DNA of 36,099 nucleotides from Myxococcales bacterium (GTDB lineage: Bacteria; Myxococcota; UBA727; JABDBI01). Positions 11,451 through 19,990 of this stretch are shown piece by piece. The notes under the pieces were generated by a model. The model was given only the letters and a program-made list of their open reading frames with translations. It did no database searches and was not told the DNA's origin. Made by a program: the position numbers and the translations under genes. The stretch spans positions 54,914 to 91,012 of the forward strand of contig JAHFEF010000007.1 of NCBI GenBank assembly GCA_023248545.1. Reading direction: 5' to 3'. The first letter of the stretch is position 1. Each line of letters starts with the position of its first letter.

Positions 11451-12602
11451 TTACAAAAGGTTGATTGTCGTAGGTTCTTCTAAAATATCTAAGATTTTGG
11501 TTGCGCAGTAGACGCGATCTCGCTTTCCCTCAGATACTTTCGAGACAATGTTCAAATCCTGTAATTTTCCAATCGCCCTTTGTGCTGTTGTAAATGCAAC
11601 GTTTAAACTTTCAGCTATTTTTTTGGTCGTGAAATATGGGTTTATGGCAAGATGCCTCACAACGTTTTGGATCATCCCTTCGGTTCGTGCGCCAGTTTTA
11701 ATTTGCCAATCAGCGATTAGCGCATTAATTCGTTCTGCTCTGGAAAGCACATCTTGTGATTGCAGAGCAACACCATTGAGAAAATAAGATAGCCAATCGG
11801 ACCAAGTCCCTCGGGTACTAACGTGATGAAGCTGTTGGTAATAGTCGCTCCTTGTTGCTTCAAAAAAGGCGCTCAGGTACAACAGAGGTGATGGGAGCAA
11901 TTTCATTTCGGTGAGCAGCAATGTGATCAGTAATCGTCCAATACGCCCATTACCATCCAAAAATGGGTGGATTGCTTCAAACTGATAATGACATAAAGCA
12001 ATATGAATGAGCGGTGGTAGAGTTCTGTCATGTAAAAATTTTTCAAAAGAGTTCAGGCACCCGATCAACTCATCCGGCGTTGGAGGGACATATTTCGCTG
12101 TATTCAGCGTGGAACCGGGGGTGCCAATCCAGTTTTGTGTTCGACGAAATTCTCCGGGTGTTGCGTGCGAACCTCTCACACCTTGCATGAGCTTTCCATG
12201 AATTTCTTTGATCAGTCTGAGCGAGAGTGGAAGTTCTTCGAGGCGTCTAAGACCATAGTCCAACGCGATGATATAGTTGTGAACCTCTTGCAAATCATCA
12301 GGACTCCGGTTCACAGCGATACCTGCCTCATTTGCAAGCACTTCGCCGAGTGTTGCCTGTGTCCCCTCAATTTTACTCGATAGAACCGCTTCACGGGTAA
12401 TGAAGGGTCTCATCAAAAGATGCGGGTTTGGCAATCTGCTGCCTTCCCGAGATAGCATTCCCAAGGTATGGTCAGCTCTGGAAAGAGCATTTACGAGGGC
12501 ATTGTTCCATTCGAACTTTGGTGGCAGGGGATCGGGAATGAAGGCTAAGTAGCCGGATAATGCCTTTATGACTTTGCCTGAAGCCGATTTTGTAATGTCC
12601 AT
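11451..12602 (-). CDS. fic: Fic-domain protein with N-terminal inhibitory motif and winged helix
   Basis: Fic enzymes transfer AMP or another phosphate-containing group to protein hydroxyls. With ATG 12602 the protein has 383 residues. The catalytic loop HPFLDGNGRIGR is complete (His 212, Asn 218, Arg 220 and 223). The segment SSKIEG (Ser 75, Glu 79) fits the inhibitory helix motif S/T-x3-E-G/N placed N-terminal to the Fic core, so the enzyme should be self-inhibited (class II). The C-terminal ~70 residues look like a winged helix (NPYFTTKKIAESLNVAFTTA). A TTG at 12677 would add 25 residues but would contain the promoter and operator, so I prefer the ATG. The gene separates pabA from pabC and is more AT-rich than both, suggesting insertion. 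Confidence 0.9.
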   Translation of the reverse strand: MDITKSASGKVIKALSGYLAFIPDPLPPKFEWNNALVNALSRADHTLGMLSREGSRLPNPHLLMRPFITREAVLSSKIEGTQATLGEVLANEAGIAVNRSPDDLQEVHNYIIALDYGLRRLEELPLSLRLIKEIHGKLMQGVRGSHATPGEFRRTQNWIGTPGSTLNTAKYVPPTPDELIGCLNSFEKFLHDRTLPPLIHIALCHYQFEAIHPFLDGNGRIGRLLITLLLTEMKLLPSPLLYLSAFFEATRSDYYQQLHHVSTRGTWSDWLSYFLNGVALQSQDVLSRAERINALIADWQIKTGARTEGMIQNVVRHLAINPYFTTKKIAESLNVAFTTAQRAIGKLQDLNIVSKVSEGKRDRVYCATKILDILEEPTTINLL

Positions 12603-12608
12603 GTTTTG

Positions 12609-12637
12609 AATGTACGGGTTATTTTCGAAAAAGTCAA
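12609..12637 (-). promoter_or_regulatory. Predicted sigma-70 promoter of fic
   Basis: Read on the minus strand: TTGACT (12637-12632), a 17-base spacer, then TACATT (12614-12609). The ATG of fic follows six bases after the -10 box, so a leaderless transcript is likely. This agrees with the lack of a ribosome-binding site at that ATG. Confidence 0.55.
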
Positions 12638-12650
12638 AATTCGAAAATAA
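12619..12650. promoter_or_regulatory. Inverted-repeat operator over the fic promoter
   Basis: A perfect 11-base inverted repeat: TTATTTTCGAA at 12619-12629 and TTCGAAAATAA at 12640-12650, with a 10-base spacer. The first arm contains the palindrome TTTTCGAAAA and lies between the predicted -10 and -35 boxes; the second lies just upstream of -35. A third TTATTTTCGA is at 12691-12700, where GAAAATA (12681-12687) and TATTTTC (12692-12698) form another palindrome. Binding by the Fic protein's own winged helix is an inference. Confidence 0.6.
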
Positions 12651-12708
12651 TAATGCTGCCTGTTTGCGCAGACGCAAATAGAAAATATTGTTATTTTCGA
12701 TTATTTGT

Positions 12709-13269
12709 TTAAATGAAAATAGTGGTCAAAAAATTTCTCAGCATCTCTATGCCGTGTTTGCTCAGAAAGCTTTCCGGATGGAATTGCAACCCATAGATGG
12801 GCTTGCTGACATGCGAAATCGCCATAATTTGACCATCTTCACTGCGAGCATCGGCAATCAACATATTGGATAAGTGCGCCAAAACCAGTGAGTGATACCG
12901 GGTAACGGGTGTTAGATCGGGGATGCCTGTAAATAACCTGATTCCCGTGTGTTTAATCAGGTGTGCTTCACCGTGAATGGCTCGGGGCGCTCGGGCAAGC
13001 TGTGCCCCGAAATGAAGCCCGATGGCTTGATGCCCCAGGCAAATGCCTAAAATGGGTAGGTGAGCTTCGATGCCAGCCTGAAGCCATTGCATGAGACGCC
13101 CAGAGCTGTGCGGCTCGCCCGGGCCTGGGCCTAAGACCAAGTGTGAAATGCCGGCTAAATTAGGTTGTTCAAGGTGGTCACGAATTTGAACTTCGCCGCC
13201 AAGGCGTTTTAAATAATCCACCAGGTTGAAACTAAAAGAATCGTGGTTTTCAACAAACAGGATGCTCAC
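12709..13269 (-). CDS. pabA: Class I glutamine amidotransferase PabA/TrpG
   Basis: Provides ammonia from glutamine to aminodeoxychorismate or anthranilate synthase. The 186-residue protein has NHDSFSFNLVDYL at the start, LGPGPGEP, the nucleophile Cys 77 in ILGICLGHQAIG, and the partner His 164 and Glu 166 in LQFHPES. PabA and TrpG cannot be separated by sequence alone; the nearby pabC favours folate synthesis, and many bacteria share one subunit for both. GTG start overlaps the stop of udp (13266-13269). Confidence 0.88.
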   Translation of the reverse strand: MSILFVENHDSFSFNLVDYLKRLGGEVQIRDHLEQPNLAGISHLVLGPGPGEPHSSGRLMQWLQAGIEAHLPILGICLGHQAIGLHFGAQLARAPRAIHGEAHLIKHTGIRLFTGIPDLTPVTRYHSLVLAHLSNMLIADARSEDGQIMAISHVSKPIYGLQFHPESFLSKHGIEMLRNFLTTIFI

Positions 13270-14042
13270 AGGTAATGAAGAGCGCCTATTGCTGTTTGAA
13301 TCGCGCTTTCTTCGGCGATGATTTTTTCAGCTGCTGTAATAAATTCATTGTTGGGCCGATTGGCAAACACCGTGCACACAACACCAGCTCTAAAGCCACG
13401 CATCGCAGAGAGCGTCAGCAGGCAGCTGGCTTCCATTTCTATGTTTAATACATTTGTAGAAGCGAGGTTTTCTAATAGATCGGGGAATCTGGATTTGAAG
13501 CCCGGAACTTGTCTGTCTTGTGCTCCGTAAAACCCTGGGACAGTCGCCGTGATCCCTGTGTGATATTGTGCACCCAAATGCTTCGCTGATTTTGCCAACG
13601 CGTCGACCACTTCAAAATGTGCCACGGCTGGGTAGCCTTCATGGACATAAAAAGTCGAAGTATTTTCAAGCCGCACAGCTGCCGTGCTAATGACCAGATC
13701 TCCAATGCCAATATTCTTTTGAAGCGATCCTGTAGAACCAATGCGAATAAAAGTTGGATGATCGACGATTTGAGAAAGCTCAACCACAGCGATTTCTGTG
13801 TTGTCAGGCCCAATGCCTGTCCCCATGACACTGACACGCCGGCCACCCAACCTGCCGGTCATGGTGATGTATTCCCGGCTTTGGATTTTAAGCTCAACAA
13901 GCTCAAAATGCTTGGCAACTTTTTCAACCCGTTCAGGGTCGCCACACAAGAAGATAAAATCAGCGATGTCGCCTTTCTTTAAACCAATATGATATTGCTT
14001 TCCTTCGCTTAAAGAGGGAGCGTCTGCAGATGAGCGTTTCAT
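13266..14042 (-). CDS. udp: Uridine phosphorylase (nucleoside phosphorylase family)
   Basis: Cleaves uridine, or a related nucleoside, with phosphate to base plus ribose-1-phosphate. The protein is 258 residues from ATG 14042; an upstream start at 14090 would overlap deoC, so it is less likely. Conserved points: YHIGLKKGDI, GDPERVEKVA for phosphate, GTGIGPDNTEI, IRIGSTGSL and NIEMEASCLLT for ribose, all in the order of E. coli Udp (253 residues). Purine specificity is possible. It is divergent from deoC-nupC, which fits a nucleoside catabolic cluster, and is coupled to pabA by GTGA. Confidence 0.85.
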   Translation of the reverse strand: MKRSSADAPSLSEGKQYHIGLKKGDIADFIFLCGDPERVEKVAKHFELVELKIQSREYITMTGRLGGRRVSVMGTGIGPDNTEIAVVELSQIVDHPTFIRIGSTGSLQKNIGIGDLVISTAAVRLENTSTFYVHEGYPAVAHFEVVDALAKSAKHLGAQYHTGITATVPGFYGAQDRQVPGFKSRFPDLLENLASTNVLNIEMEASCLLTLSAMRGFRAGVVCTVFANRPNNEFITAAEKIIAEESAIQTAIGALHYL

Positions 14043-14084
14043 ACCCCGGTTGACTAGAAGGTCCGGTTTTGAAACACAACCCCC

Positions 14085-14705
14085 GTGCAAATCAAAATAG
14101 ACTACACTTGTCTAAAAGCAGATGCAACGTTGGCTGAAATCGAACAACTTTGTCGAGAGGCCATCGAATTCAGCTACGAGACGGTCTGCGTGAACTCCTA
14201 TTGGATCCCGACGGTTTCGAAATTGCTGGCTGGCTCCTCGGTGAAGCCAATCACGGTGGTGGGTTTCCCATTGGGGGCTAATTTAATGGCCGCCAAAGCG
14301 TTCGAAGCACGTGAAGCGATTGCGGCAGGTGCACAAGAAATAGACATGGTTTTGAATATTGGTGCGCTGAAGTCTGGCAATACCAACGTTGTATTGGAAG
14401 ATATTCGAGTAGTCGTCGAAGCTTCAAAACCCTGTATTGTTAAAGTGATTATCGAAACAGCGTTATTAACAGATCAGGAGAAGATCGCGGCCTGTGAGTT
14501 GGCCAAACAGGCAGGGGCTCAGTTTGTCAAAACTTCCACAGGATTTTCGACGTCTGGCGCAACAGTTAAAGATATTAAGCTCATGCGCAAGACGGTTGGG
14601 CCAGATATGGGTGTGAAAGCATCCGGTGGGATCAAAACCCGTGAAGAGGCTTTGGCACTGATTCAAGCCGGCGCAAATCGTATAGGAACCAGTAGGAAAT
14701 TATGA
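14085..14705 (+). CDS. deoC: Deoxyribose-phosphate aldolase
   Basis: Splits 2-deoxyribose-5-phosphate to glyceraldehyde-3-phosphate and acetaldehyde, the last step of deoxynucleoside breakdown. The 206-residue chain has [21 protein letters not shown] with the catalytic Asp, FVKTSTGF with the Schiff-base Lys and GVKASGGI with the second Lys. It begins at GTG 14085 directly with [11 protein letters not shown], so it is trimmed at the N-terminus compared with most homologues. ATGA overlap with nupC at 14702-14705. Confidence 0.93.
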   Translation: MQIKIDYTCLKADATLAEIEQLCREAIEFSYETVCVNSYWIPTVSKLLAGSSVKPITVVGFPLGANLMAAKAFEAREAIAAGAQEIDMVLNIGALKSGNTNVVLEDIRVVVEASKPCIVKVIIETALLTDQEKIAACELAKQAGAQFVKTSTGFSTSGATVKDIKLMRKTVGPDMGVKASGGIKTREEALALIQAGANRIGTSRKL

Positions 14706-16084
14706 GAATATTTATTGCAGTTAGTTTATTCTTGAATTCTTTTTTACACGCCGAAGGACAAATGCTTTCTGAGCTTAAAGACGGTGTGGTGGCCCAGACT
14801 TTGGCGGGTCGAATGACCGGCTTGTTGGGCTGTGCAGCGATGATTTTGCTGGCGGTTTTATTATCGTCAAATCGCAAAGCGATTTCTTGGCGCTTGGTCG
14901 GTTTTGGGGTGGCGCTGCAATTTAGCTTTGCGTATTTGGTGTTAAAGCTTCAATGGGGTCGTCAGTTTTTTAACGTTGCCAACGACGCCATTGTGAAAGT
15001 GCTCTCTTTTTCGAACGAGGGCGCGCGCTTTGTTTTTGGCAATCTGGTGAACAATGATATCCCAGTGGACGGCTTGACAGGTGGTTTGCAGGGTGTCGTA
15101 CACACGGGTGCGCTGTTTGCTTTCTCGGTGCTGCCAACGATTATTTTCTTTTCCGCTCTGACGGCTGTTTTGTATCATATTCGGGTACTGGAGTGGCTGG
15201 TTCGGGGCATGTCGTTTGTGATGCGCCGGACCATGCGGGCTTCTGGGGCTGAGAGTTTTTCGGCGGCCGCCAATATTTTCGTGGGTCAAACGGAGGCGCC
15301 TCTATTGGTCAAGCCTTTCTTGTCCAATATGACCAAGTCTGAGATCATGGCCATTATGACCGGCGGATTTGCGAATGTGTCGGGCGGTATCATGGCGGCT
15401 TATGTCGCTGTCTTGATGGGTTATTTCCCCGATATCGCTGGGCATTTGATGGCCGCGAGTATTATGTCGGCTCCAGCCTCGTTGGTGTTTGCGAAAATCA
15501 TGATCCCCGAGACAGGAAAACCTGAAACGCTTGATTCCAGTGGGGTTGTTGTCGACAAACAAGATGCCAATATTCTAGATGCTGCGGCCCGTGGAACAAC
15601 CGATGGACTCTCGCTCGCTTTGAACGTTGGGGCTATGTTGATTGCTTTTATTGCTCTGATCGCGTTTCTAAACTGGCTGATCGGGGATATTGCGTATTAT
15701 TTTGGATATCCGGAGTTATCGCTGCAGTTTTTATTTGCGAAACTATTTGCGCCGCTGGCATGGCTCCTGGGAGTTCCTTGGAGTGATGCGCATTTGGTAG
15801 GCAGCTTGTTGGGCACCAAGACGGTGATTAATGAATTGGTGGCTTACTTGCAAATGGCCGGGGATATTAAAATGGCTTCATTTGAACATGGCAAAAGTGT
15901 TATTATCGCAACGTATGCATTGTGCGGCTTTGCTAATTTCAGCTCGATTGGAATCCAGGTGGGTGGGTTATCCACCATGGCGCCGGGAAGGCGAGCAGAT
16001 TTTGCCAAACTGGGGCTTAGAGCCATGGTAGCAGGATCACTGACCTCGTTTCAGACAGCGGCGATGGCGGGCATGTTATTGTGA
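14702..16084 (+). CDS. nupC: Concentrative nucleoside transporter (NupC/CNT family)
   Basis: An inner-membrane symporter that imports nucleosides with H+ or Na+. The 460-residue protein has many membrane segments and the CNT signatures [37 protein letters not shown] and [12 protein letters not shown]. An extra hydrophobic leader ([16 protein letters not shown]) resembles a signal peptide. The link to deoC and the divergent udp makes nucleoside scavenging the clear role. It overlaps the next gene by GTGA at 16081. Confidence 0.93.
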   Translation: MRIFIAVSLFLNSFLHAEGQMLSELKDGVVAQTLAGRMTGLLGCAAMILLAVLLSSNRKAISWRLVGFGVALQFSFAYLVLKLQWGRQFFNVANDAIVKVLSFSNEGARFVFGNLVNNDIPVDGLTGGLQGVVHTGALFAFSVLPTIIFFSALTAVLYHIRVLEWLVRGMSFVMRRTMRASGAESFSAAANIFVGQTEAPLLVKPFLSNMTKSEIMAIMTGGFANVSGGIMAAYVAVLMGYFPDIAGHLMAASIMSAPASLVFAKIMIPETGKPETLDSSGVVVDKQDANILDAAARGTTDGLSLALNVGAMLIAFIALIAFLNWLIGDIAYYFGYPELSLQFLFAKLFAPLAWLLGVPWSDAHLVGSLLGTKTVINELVAYLQMAGDIKMASFEHGKSVIIATYALCGFANFSSIGIQVGGLSTMAPGRRADFAKLGLRAMVAGSLTSFQTAAMAGMLL

Positions 16085-17931
16085 AAGTTCTCTATCTTAC
16101 CAAAGATTTAGAACTGATTAAAAAGCAATTATACGAAGGTCTGGTCTTGCGCATGAAAGATTTGCGTGTCGACGACCTATTGGATGATATCAACACAGAT
16201 ACGATGACCCCAGCCTGGGTGTGCTTTGATTACAAACCGGAAGATATTGCGGTGAATGCATATGCCGGTTTGATGCATCGTGGCGAGCGCGTTTTTAAAC
16301 CGCGTGCTTTGTTGGATGGACATTACGATGTCATCGTGAGTGGGCATCGCAAGGGTACGGGGTCGTCGCGGGAACATGCGGCGCAGTGCGAGCGTTTTTG
16401 TGGAATCCGAATTGCCATTGCAGCATCGTTTGCGCCGATTCACGAGAAAAATAATATTAATCTCGGGCAGCTCATGGGCAACCATGATTTGCTCCTGAGA
16501 CTCGAGGCGGGCGAGCAGGTATCTATTGACGAGTTCTGTGCGCATTTGGATCCTATTTCACAAGCGATTACCAAAGCCGGTGGGTTGTTTAGATTGAGGG
16601 GCGTGCCTGCCTGCGCTGAAGCTTCGGCAGGGGAGGTTTTGACTTTAGTCGAGCAAATCTTAGGCGCTCCCGCTGGCCAAACTATTTTCCGTGAAGTCAA
16701 CGGCGGTTACAGCCACGAATTTACGTCGGCTCAAGTGCACGAGTTTTTGAAACAGGAATTTGGCGCTGACTATAAAATCCAGCATCCGGAGAGATTTGCG
16801 GTTTTCGAAGACCACTTGATTTATGCCCACAGCGCTCAAAGCATGGCGCCGTTTGCTGAGAAAATTCACAAGCTCGCTGAGATGCAACGCGTGTTCCAAA
16901 AACATACGGGCGTTCGGGATTACCTAGCCAAGGACGGAGTTTCTCCGGGGATCTGCCACGAAGTCGCTCGCGAAGAATTTGTGAACCCAGGTGATTTGAT
17001 TCTGGCGACCGATAGTCACACGTGCATGGCTGGTGGTGTCGGAGCATTGGGGTATGGTGTCGGCGCGACGGAGTATGCCGCACTGCTCCATGCAGGCAAG
17101 GCATTGGTGACGGTGCCAGAGAGCATTCGATTTGATTTAGTCGGCCAATTGAGTCCGGCATGCACAGCGAAAGATTTGGTGTTGCAGATTTTAGATAGTT
17201 TCGTGAAGCAAGGACTTACTTTAAATCGCGTGATGGAGTTTGGTGGGCCGGGCTTGGCGTCGATTAGCCCGGATGAGCGAGCGACGTTGTGCAACATGGC
17301 GACGGAGTGCTCGGCGCGTTCTGGGATTTGTGAAGTGGATCAGGTGTCGGTGGAGTGGTTAAGTGAGAGGAGATCAATATCGGCGCAGCGGCTTGTGGCC
17401 GATGCCAATGCGCATTATGCCGGTGGCAGGCATGAGATTGATTTAAGTCAAGTTGTGCCAAGGGTGGCCAAGCCAGGCGATCCAACCTATGGGGAGTTGA
17501 TCTCAAAGCTTGGGGAAGTGCCGATTGATATTGCCTATGCGGGTTCATGCACGGCAGGCAAATATGACGATATTGCTTACTATGCCAAAGTGGTGAGCGC
17601 TTATTTGGATAAAGGCCAGAAAGTTCATGAGCGCGTCAAATTTTATATTCAGTTTGGAAGTCAGTCGGTGAAAGAGTGGGCGGCACAAAAAGGCTGGATC
17701 GAATTGTTTCAAAAAGCCGGGGCCATTGTGCTCGAGCCAGGTTGTGGAGCCTGTATTGGTTGTGGTCCTGGCGTGAGCGAAAACAAAGACCAAGTCACGG
17801 TTTCAGCCATCAATCGAAACTTCCATGGCCGCAGCGGGCCGGGCAAACTCTACTTGGCTTCCCCCTTAACGGTTGCAGCTTCTGCATTTGCAGGTAGAAT
17901 CATAGCTTATGACCCAATTCGCTGTCAGTGA
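16081..17931 (+). CDS. Aconitase / 3-isopropylmalate dehydratase fusion, swivel domain first
   Basis: A [4Fe-4S] hydro-lyase of the aconitase superfamily, 616 residues. The small-subunit (swivel, LeuD-like) domain comes first, about residues 25-170, with SGHRKGTGSSREHAAQC. The large catalytic (LeuC-like) domain follows. Cluster ligands are Cys 315 (DSHTC), Cys 555 and Cys 558 (PGCGACIGC); GSCTAGKYDD and NRNFHGRSGPG complete the active site. AcnB also puts the swivel first, but this protein lacks its HEAT domain. Substrate is uncertain: aconitate, isopropylmalate or homologues. A palindromic repeat is translated in frame in the linker at residues 176-185. GTG start overlaps nupC; the end overlaps the phosphatase gene by 23 bases. 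Confidence 0.8.
   Translation: MKVLYLTKDLELIKKQLYEGLVLRMKDLRVDDLLDDINTDTMTPAWVCFDYKPEDIAVNAYAGLMHRGERVFKPRALLDGHYDVIVSGHRKGTGSSREHAAQCERFCGIRIAIAASFAPIHEKNNINLGQLMGNHDLLLRLEAGEQVSIDEFCAHLDPISQAITKAGGLFRLRGVPACAEASAGEVLTLVEQILGAPAGQTIFREVNGGYSHEFTSAQVHEFLKQEFGADYKIQHPERFAVFEDHLIYAHSAQSMAPFAEKIHKLAEMQRVFQKHTGVRDYLAKDGVSPGICHEVAREEFVNPGDLILATDSHTCMAGGVGALGYGVGATEYAALLHAGKALVTVPESIRFDLVGQLSPACTAKDLVLQILDSFVKQGLTLNRVMEFGGPGLASISPDERATLCNMATECSARSGICEVDQVSVEWLSERRSISAQRLVADANAHYAGGRHEIDLSQVVPRVAKPGDPTYGELISKLGEVPIDIAYAGSCTAGKYDDIAYYAKVVSAYLDKGQKVHERVKFYIQFGSQSVKEWAAQKGWIELFQKAGAIVLEPGCGACIGCGPGVSENKDQVTVSAINRNFHGRSGPGKLYLASPLTVAASAFAGRIIAYDPIRCQ
16606..16631 (+). repeat. Palindromic repeat A, copy 1, in frame in the aconitase-like gene
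   Basis: CCTGCC (16606-16611) and GGCAGG (16626-16631) are perfect inverted arms around a core containing the palindrome GAAGCTTC. Translated, it gives PACAEASAGE. The core agrees with copy 2 at 30707 at about 22 of 25 positions, in the same frame and orientation, although the host genes are unrelated. It lies in the linker between the two domains, where an insert is tolerable. Confidence 0.7.
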
Positions 17932-18625
17932 CCGAGGCCAGAAGCGTGAGAGAAACGAGGATGCGTATTTATTGCTCCCTGATTTGAATCTCTATGTGGT
18001 TGCCGACGGTATGGGTGGTCATGTCGGGGGACAACGCGCTTCTGAATTGGCCATCAAGTCGATTGAGCAGTTGATCCGAGAACATGTTTCTGACATCGAG
18101 TCCGGCCAGATCGCCCAACTATTGGGGGACTCTCTTCGGGCGGCATCTAAGAGAATCCATGAAGAAACCCGATTGCACCCCGAGCTTAAGGGCATGGGGA
18201 CCACGACGACAGCGCTCATGCTTCACAAACAGGAAGCAACGATTGCTCATGTGGGAGACAGTCGTGCTTATTTGATTCGCGCAGGTGAAATACAGCAATT
18301 ATCTGAAGATCACTCCCTGGTTCAGGAGCAATTGAGGGCCGGGTTAATTAGTGGAGAACAAGCCAAGCATAGCCGCTACCGTAATATTATTACACGCTGT
18401 ATTGGATTTGAAGATGATGTCGACGTCGACATGATGGTGGTGGGTGTCGAGCCCCGGGACTTGTTTTTGTTGTGTACAGATGGCCTAACGACTTTGGTTG
18501 AAGACTTTGAAATTTTAGAAACTATTTTGCAAAATACCCCCGAAATGGCTGGTCAAAAACTGGTTGACTTGGCAAACTCCCGGGGTGGTAGTGACAATAT
18601 AACGGTTGTTCTAGTCTATGTTTAA
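17909..18625 (+). CDS. PP2C-family serine/threonine phosphatase
   Basis: A soluble metal-dependent protein phosphatase (PPM), 238 residues. Motifs in order: SDRGQKRERNEDAY with Asp 18, VADGMGGHVGG with metal-binding Asp 33, GTTTTALML, HVGDSRAYLIR, LLCTDGLT and GGSDNITVVLV. This is the PrpC/Stp type, which reverses Hanks-type kinases; no kinase gene is in the window. It overlaps the end of the aconitase-like gene by 23 bases and the M23 peptidase gene by eight bases. Confidence 0.92.
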   Translation: MTQFAVSDRGQKRERNEDAYLLLPDLNLYVVADGMGGHVGGQRASELAIKSIEQLIREHVSDIESGQIAQLLGDSLRAASKRIHEETRLHPELKGMGTTTTALMLHKQEATIAHVGDSRAYLIRAGEIQQLSEDHSLVQEQLRAGLISGEQAKHSRYRNIITRCIGFEDDVDVDMMVVGVEPRDLFLLCTDGLTTLVEDFEILETILQNTPEMAGQKLVDLANSRGGSDNITVVLVYV

Positions 18626-19181
18626 ATGGATTATATTGGCCGGAATTGTTTTGGCCCTTGGAATTCAAAATCGCTTATTGAAGCGTGAACTCGATGTCAT
18701 AGACCGCCATAACCAGCAGTTAATCACAAAAGAATGGGATGCCAAGACCGATGAGCACCTGGGTTTGCTGGCTGAACTCATCGAGCATTTTGATGGGCGA
18801 CCCAATCGATGGCCCGTGTTGGGTGAGATTTCGAGTGAATTTGGGATGCGTGTGGATCCGTTTACCGGCGATCAGGCGATGCATTACGGGCTGGATATTG
18901 TGGCGCCTCATGGGACGCCCATTCATGCTCCTGCTCCAGGCCGGATTGTTTTTGTGGGGGATGGCGGGGCTTTTGGTAATCTAGTTGTCATCGAGCATCA
19001 AAATAATTTGTTCACCCGTTACGGGCACTTGTCGGATTATTTTGTTCGGCCTGGCGAGTGGGTTGTGCGGGGTCAAAAAATCGCCGAAATTGGCAGCACG
19101 GGCAGAAGTACGTCGGCCCACTTGCACTATGAAGTCCAGCATAATGGGGTGCATCAAGACCCCAGGGAGTTTTTGGAATGA
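18618..19181 (+). CDS. M23-family (LytM) peptidoglycan endopeptidase, membrane-anchored
   Basis: A cell-wall peptidase of 187 residues. An N-terminal hydrophobic anchor (WIILAGIVLALGI) is followed by a short charged, helical linker and the LytM domain from about residue 65. The zinc ligands His 89 and Asp 93 (HYGLD) and His 170 (HLHYEV) and catalytic His 137 and His 168 are all present, so it should be active rather than an EnvC-like activator. It acts in the periplasm. Overlaps: eight bases with the phosphatase gene and ATGA with panC. Confidence 0.9.
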   Translation: MFKWIILAGIVLALGIQNRLLKRELDVIDRHNQQLITKEWDAKTDEHLGLLAELIEHFDGRPNRWPVLGEISSEFGMRVDPFTGDQAMHYGLDIVAPHGTPIHAPAPGRIVFVGDGGAFGNLVVIEHQNNLFTRYGHLSDYFVRPGEWVVRGQKIAEIGSTGRSTSAHLHYEVQHNGVHQDPREFLE

Positions 19182-19990
19182 AGGTAGTAACCTCGGTAAC
19201 CACGCCCCTTATCACAGGCTTTGTGCCCACGATGGGTGCGCTTCATGAGGGGCATCTCTCATTGGTTCGAGAGGCTAGAAAGCAGTGCGACCACGTTGTG
19301 GTATCGATTTTAGTAAACCCTCTGCAGTTTGCGCCGAATGAAGATTTTAAGGCCTACCCGAGAACCCTTGAAGCCGACTTGGCCTTATGTGAAGCAGCTG
19401 GGGCTGATGTTGTTTTTTGTCCAGATGCTGCGGCCATCTACCCCGAAAATTTTCAAACACGTGTGATTGGCGGTGAACTTACCCAGCGATATTGTGGCCA
19501 AACGAGACCGATTTTTTTTAATGGCGTGTTAACCGTTGTCAATATTTTGTTTGGCATTGTCCGGCCTCAAAAAGCTTTTTTCGGCGAGAAAGATTTTCAG
19601 CAGCTATTTTTGATCAAACAAATGGTCAAAGATTTTTGGATGCCCATTGAGATTATTGGCATGCCGATTATTCGAGAATCCAGCGGGCTGGCCATGTCGT
19701 CACGCAACTCTTATCTCAGCGAGCTCCAAAAGCAAGAAGCCACGTGTTTATTTCAGGCGATTTTGGCTGTCCAAGAAGCGGTCAAGACTGGTGAGCGCGA
19801 TATTCAGGCCTTGCTTGATTTGGCACGCAGTAAAATAAGCTTGGAGATTGATTATATCGAGCTCGTCAGTGTAAAGAGTTTAGAGCGACTCACGGGCACT
19901 CTTTTAGAGCCTGCACGTTTGCTGATGGCTGGGTATATTGGCGATAAGCCACGGGTACGTCTGATTGACAACGGATTGGTAACAGCATGA
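19178..19990 (+). CDS. panC: Pantothenate synthetase
   Basis: Joins pantoate and beta-alanine with ATP, the last step to vitamin B5 and so toward CoA. The 270-residue protein has VPTMGALHEGHLSL with the ATP-site His 23 and His 26, VSILVNPLQF, YPRTLEADL, FGEKDFQQL and SSGLAMSSRN. panB and panD are not here. It is linked by ATGA overlaps to the peptidase gene before and glmU after (19987-19990). Confidence 0.95.
   Translation: MKVVTSVTTPLITGFVPTMGALHEGHLSLVREARKQCDHVVVSILVNPLQFAPNEDFKAYPRTLEADLALCEAAGADVVFCPDAAAIYPENFQTRVIGGELTQRYCGQTRPIFFNGVLTVVNILFGIVRPQKAFFGEKDFQQLFLIKQMVKDFWMPIEIIGMPIIRESSGLAMSSRNSYLSELQKQEATCLFQAILAVQEAVKTGERDIQALLDLARSKISLEIDYIELVSVKSLERLTGTLLEPARLLMAGYIGDKPRVRLIDNGLVTA

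Noticed and set aside
12603-12677. A 25-residue N-terminal extension of Fic from TTG 12677.
   Set aside because: The stretch holds a good promoter and the operator repeats and encodes a low-complexity, unconserved-looking peptide.
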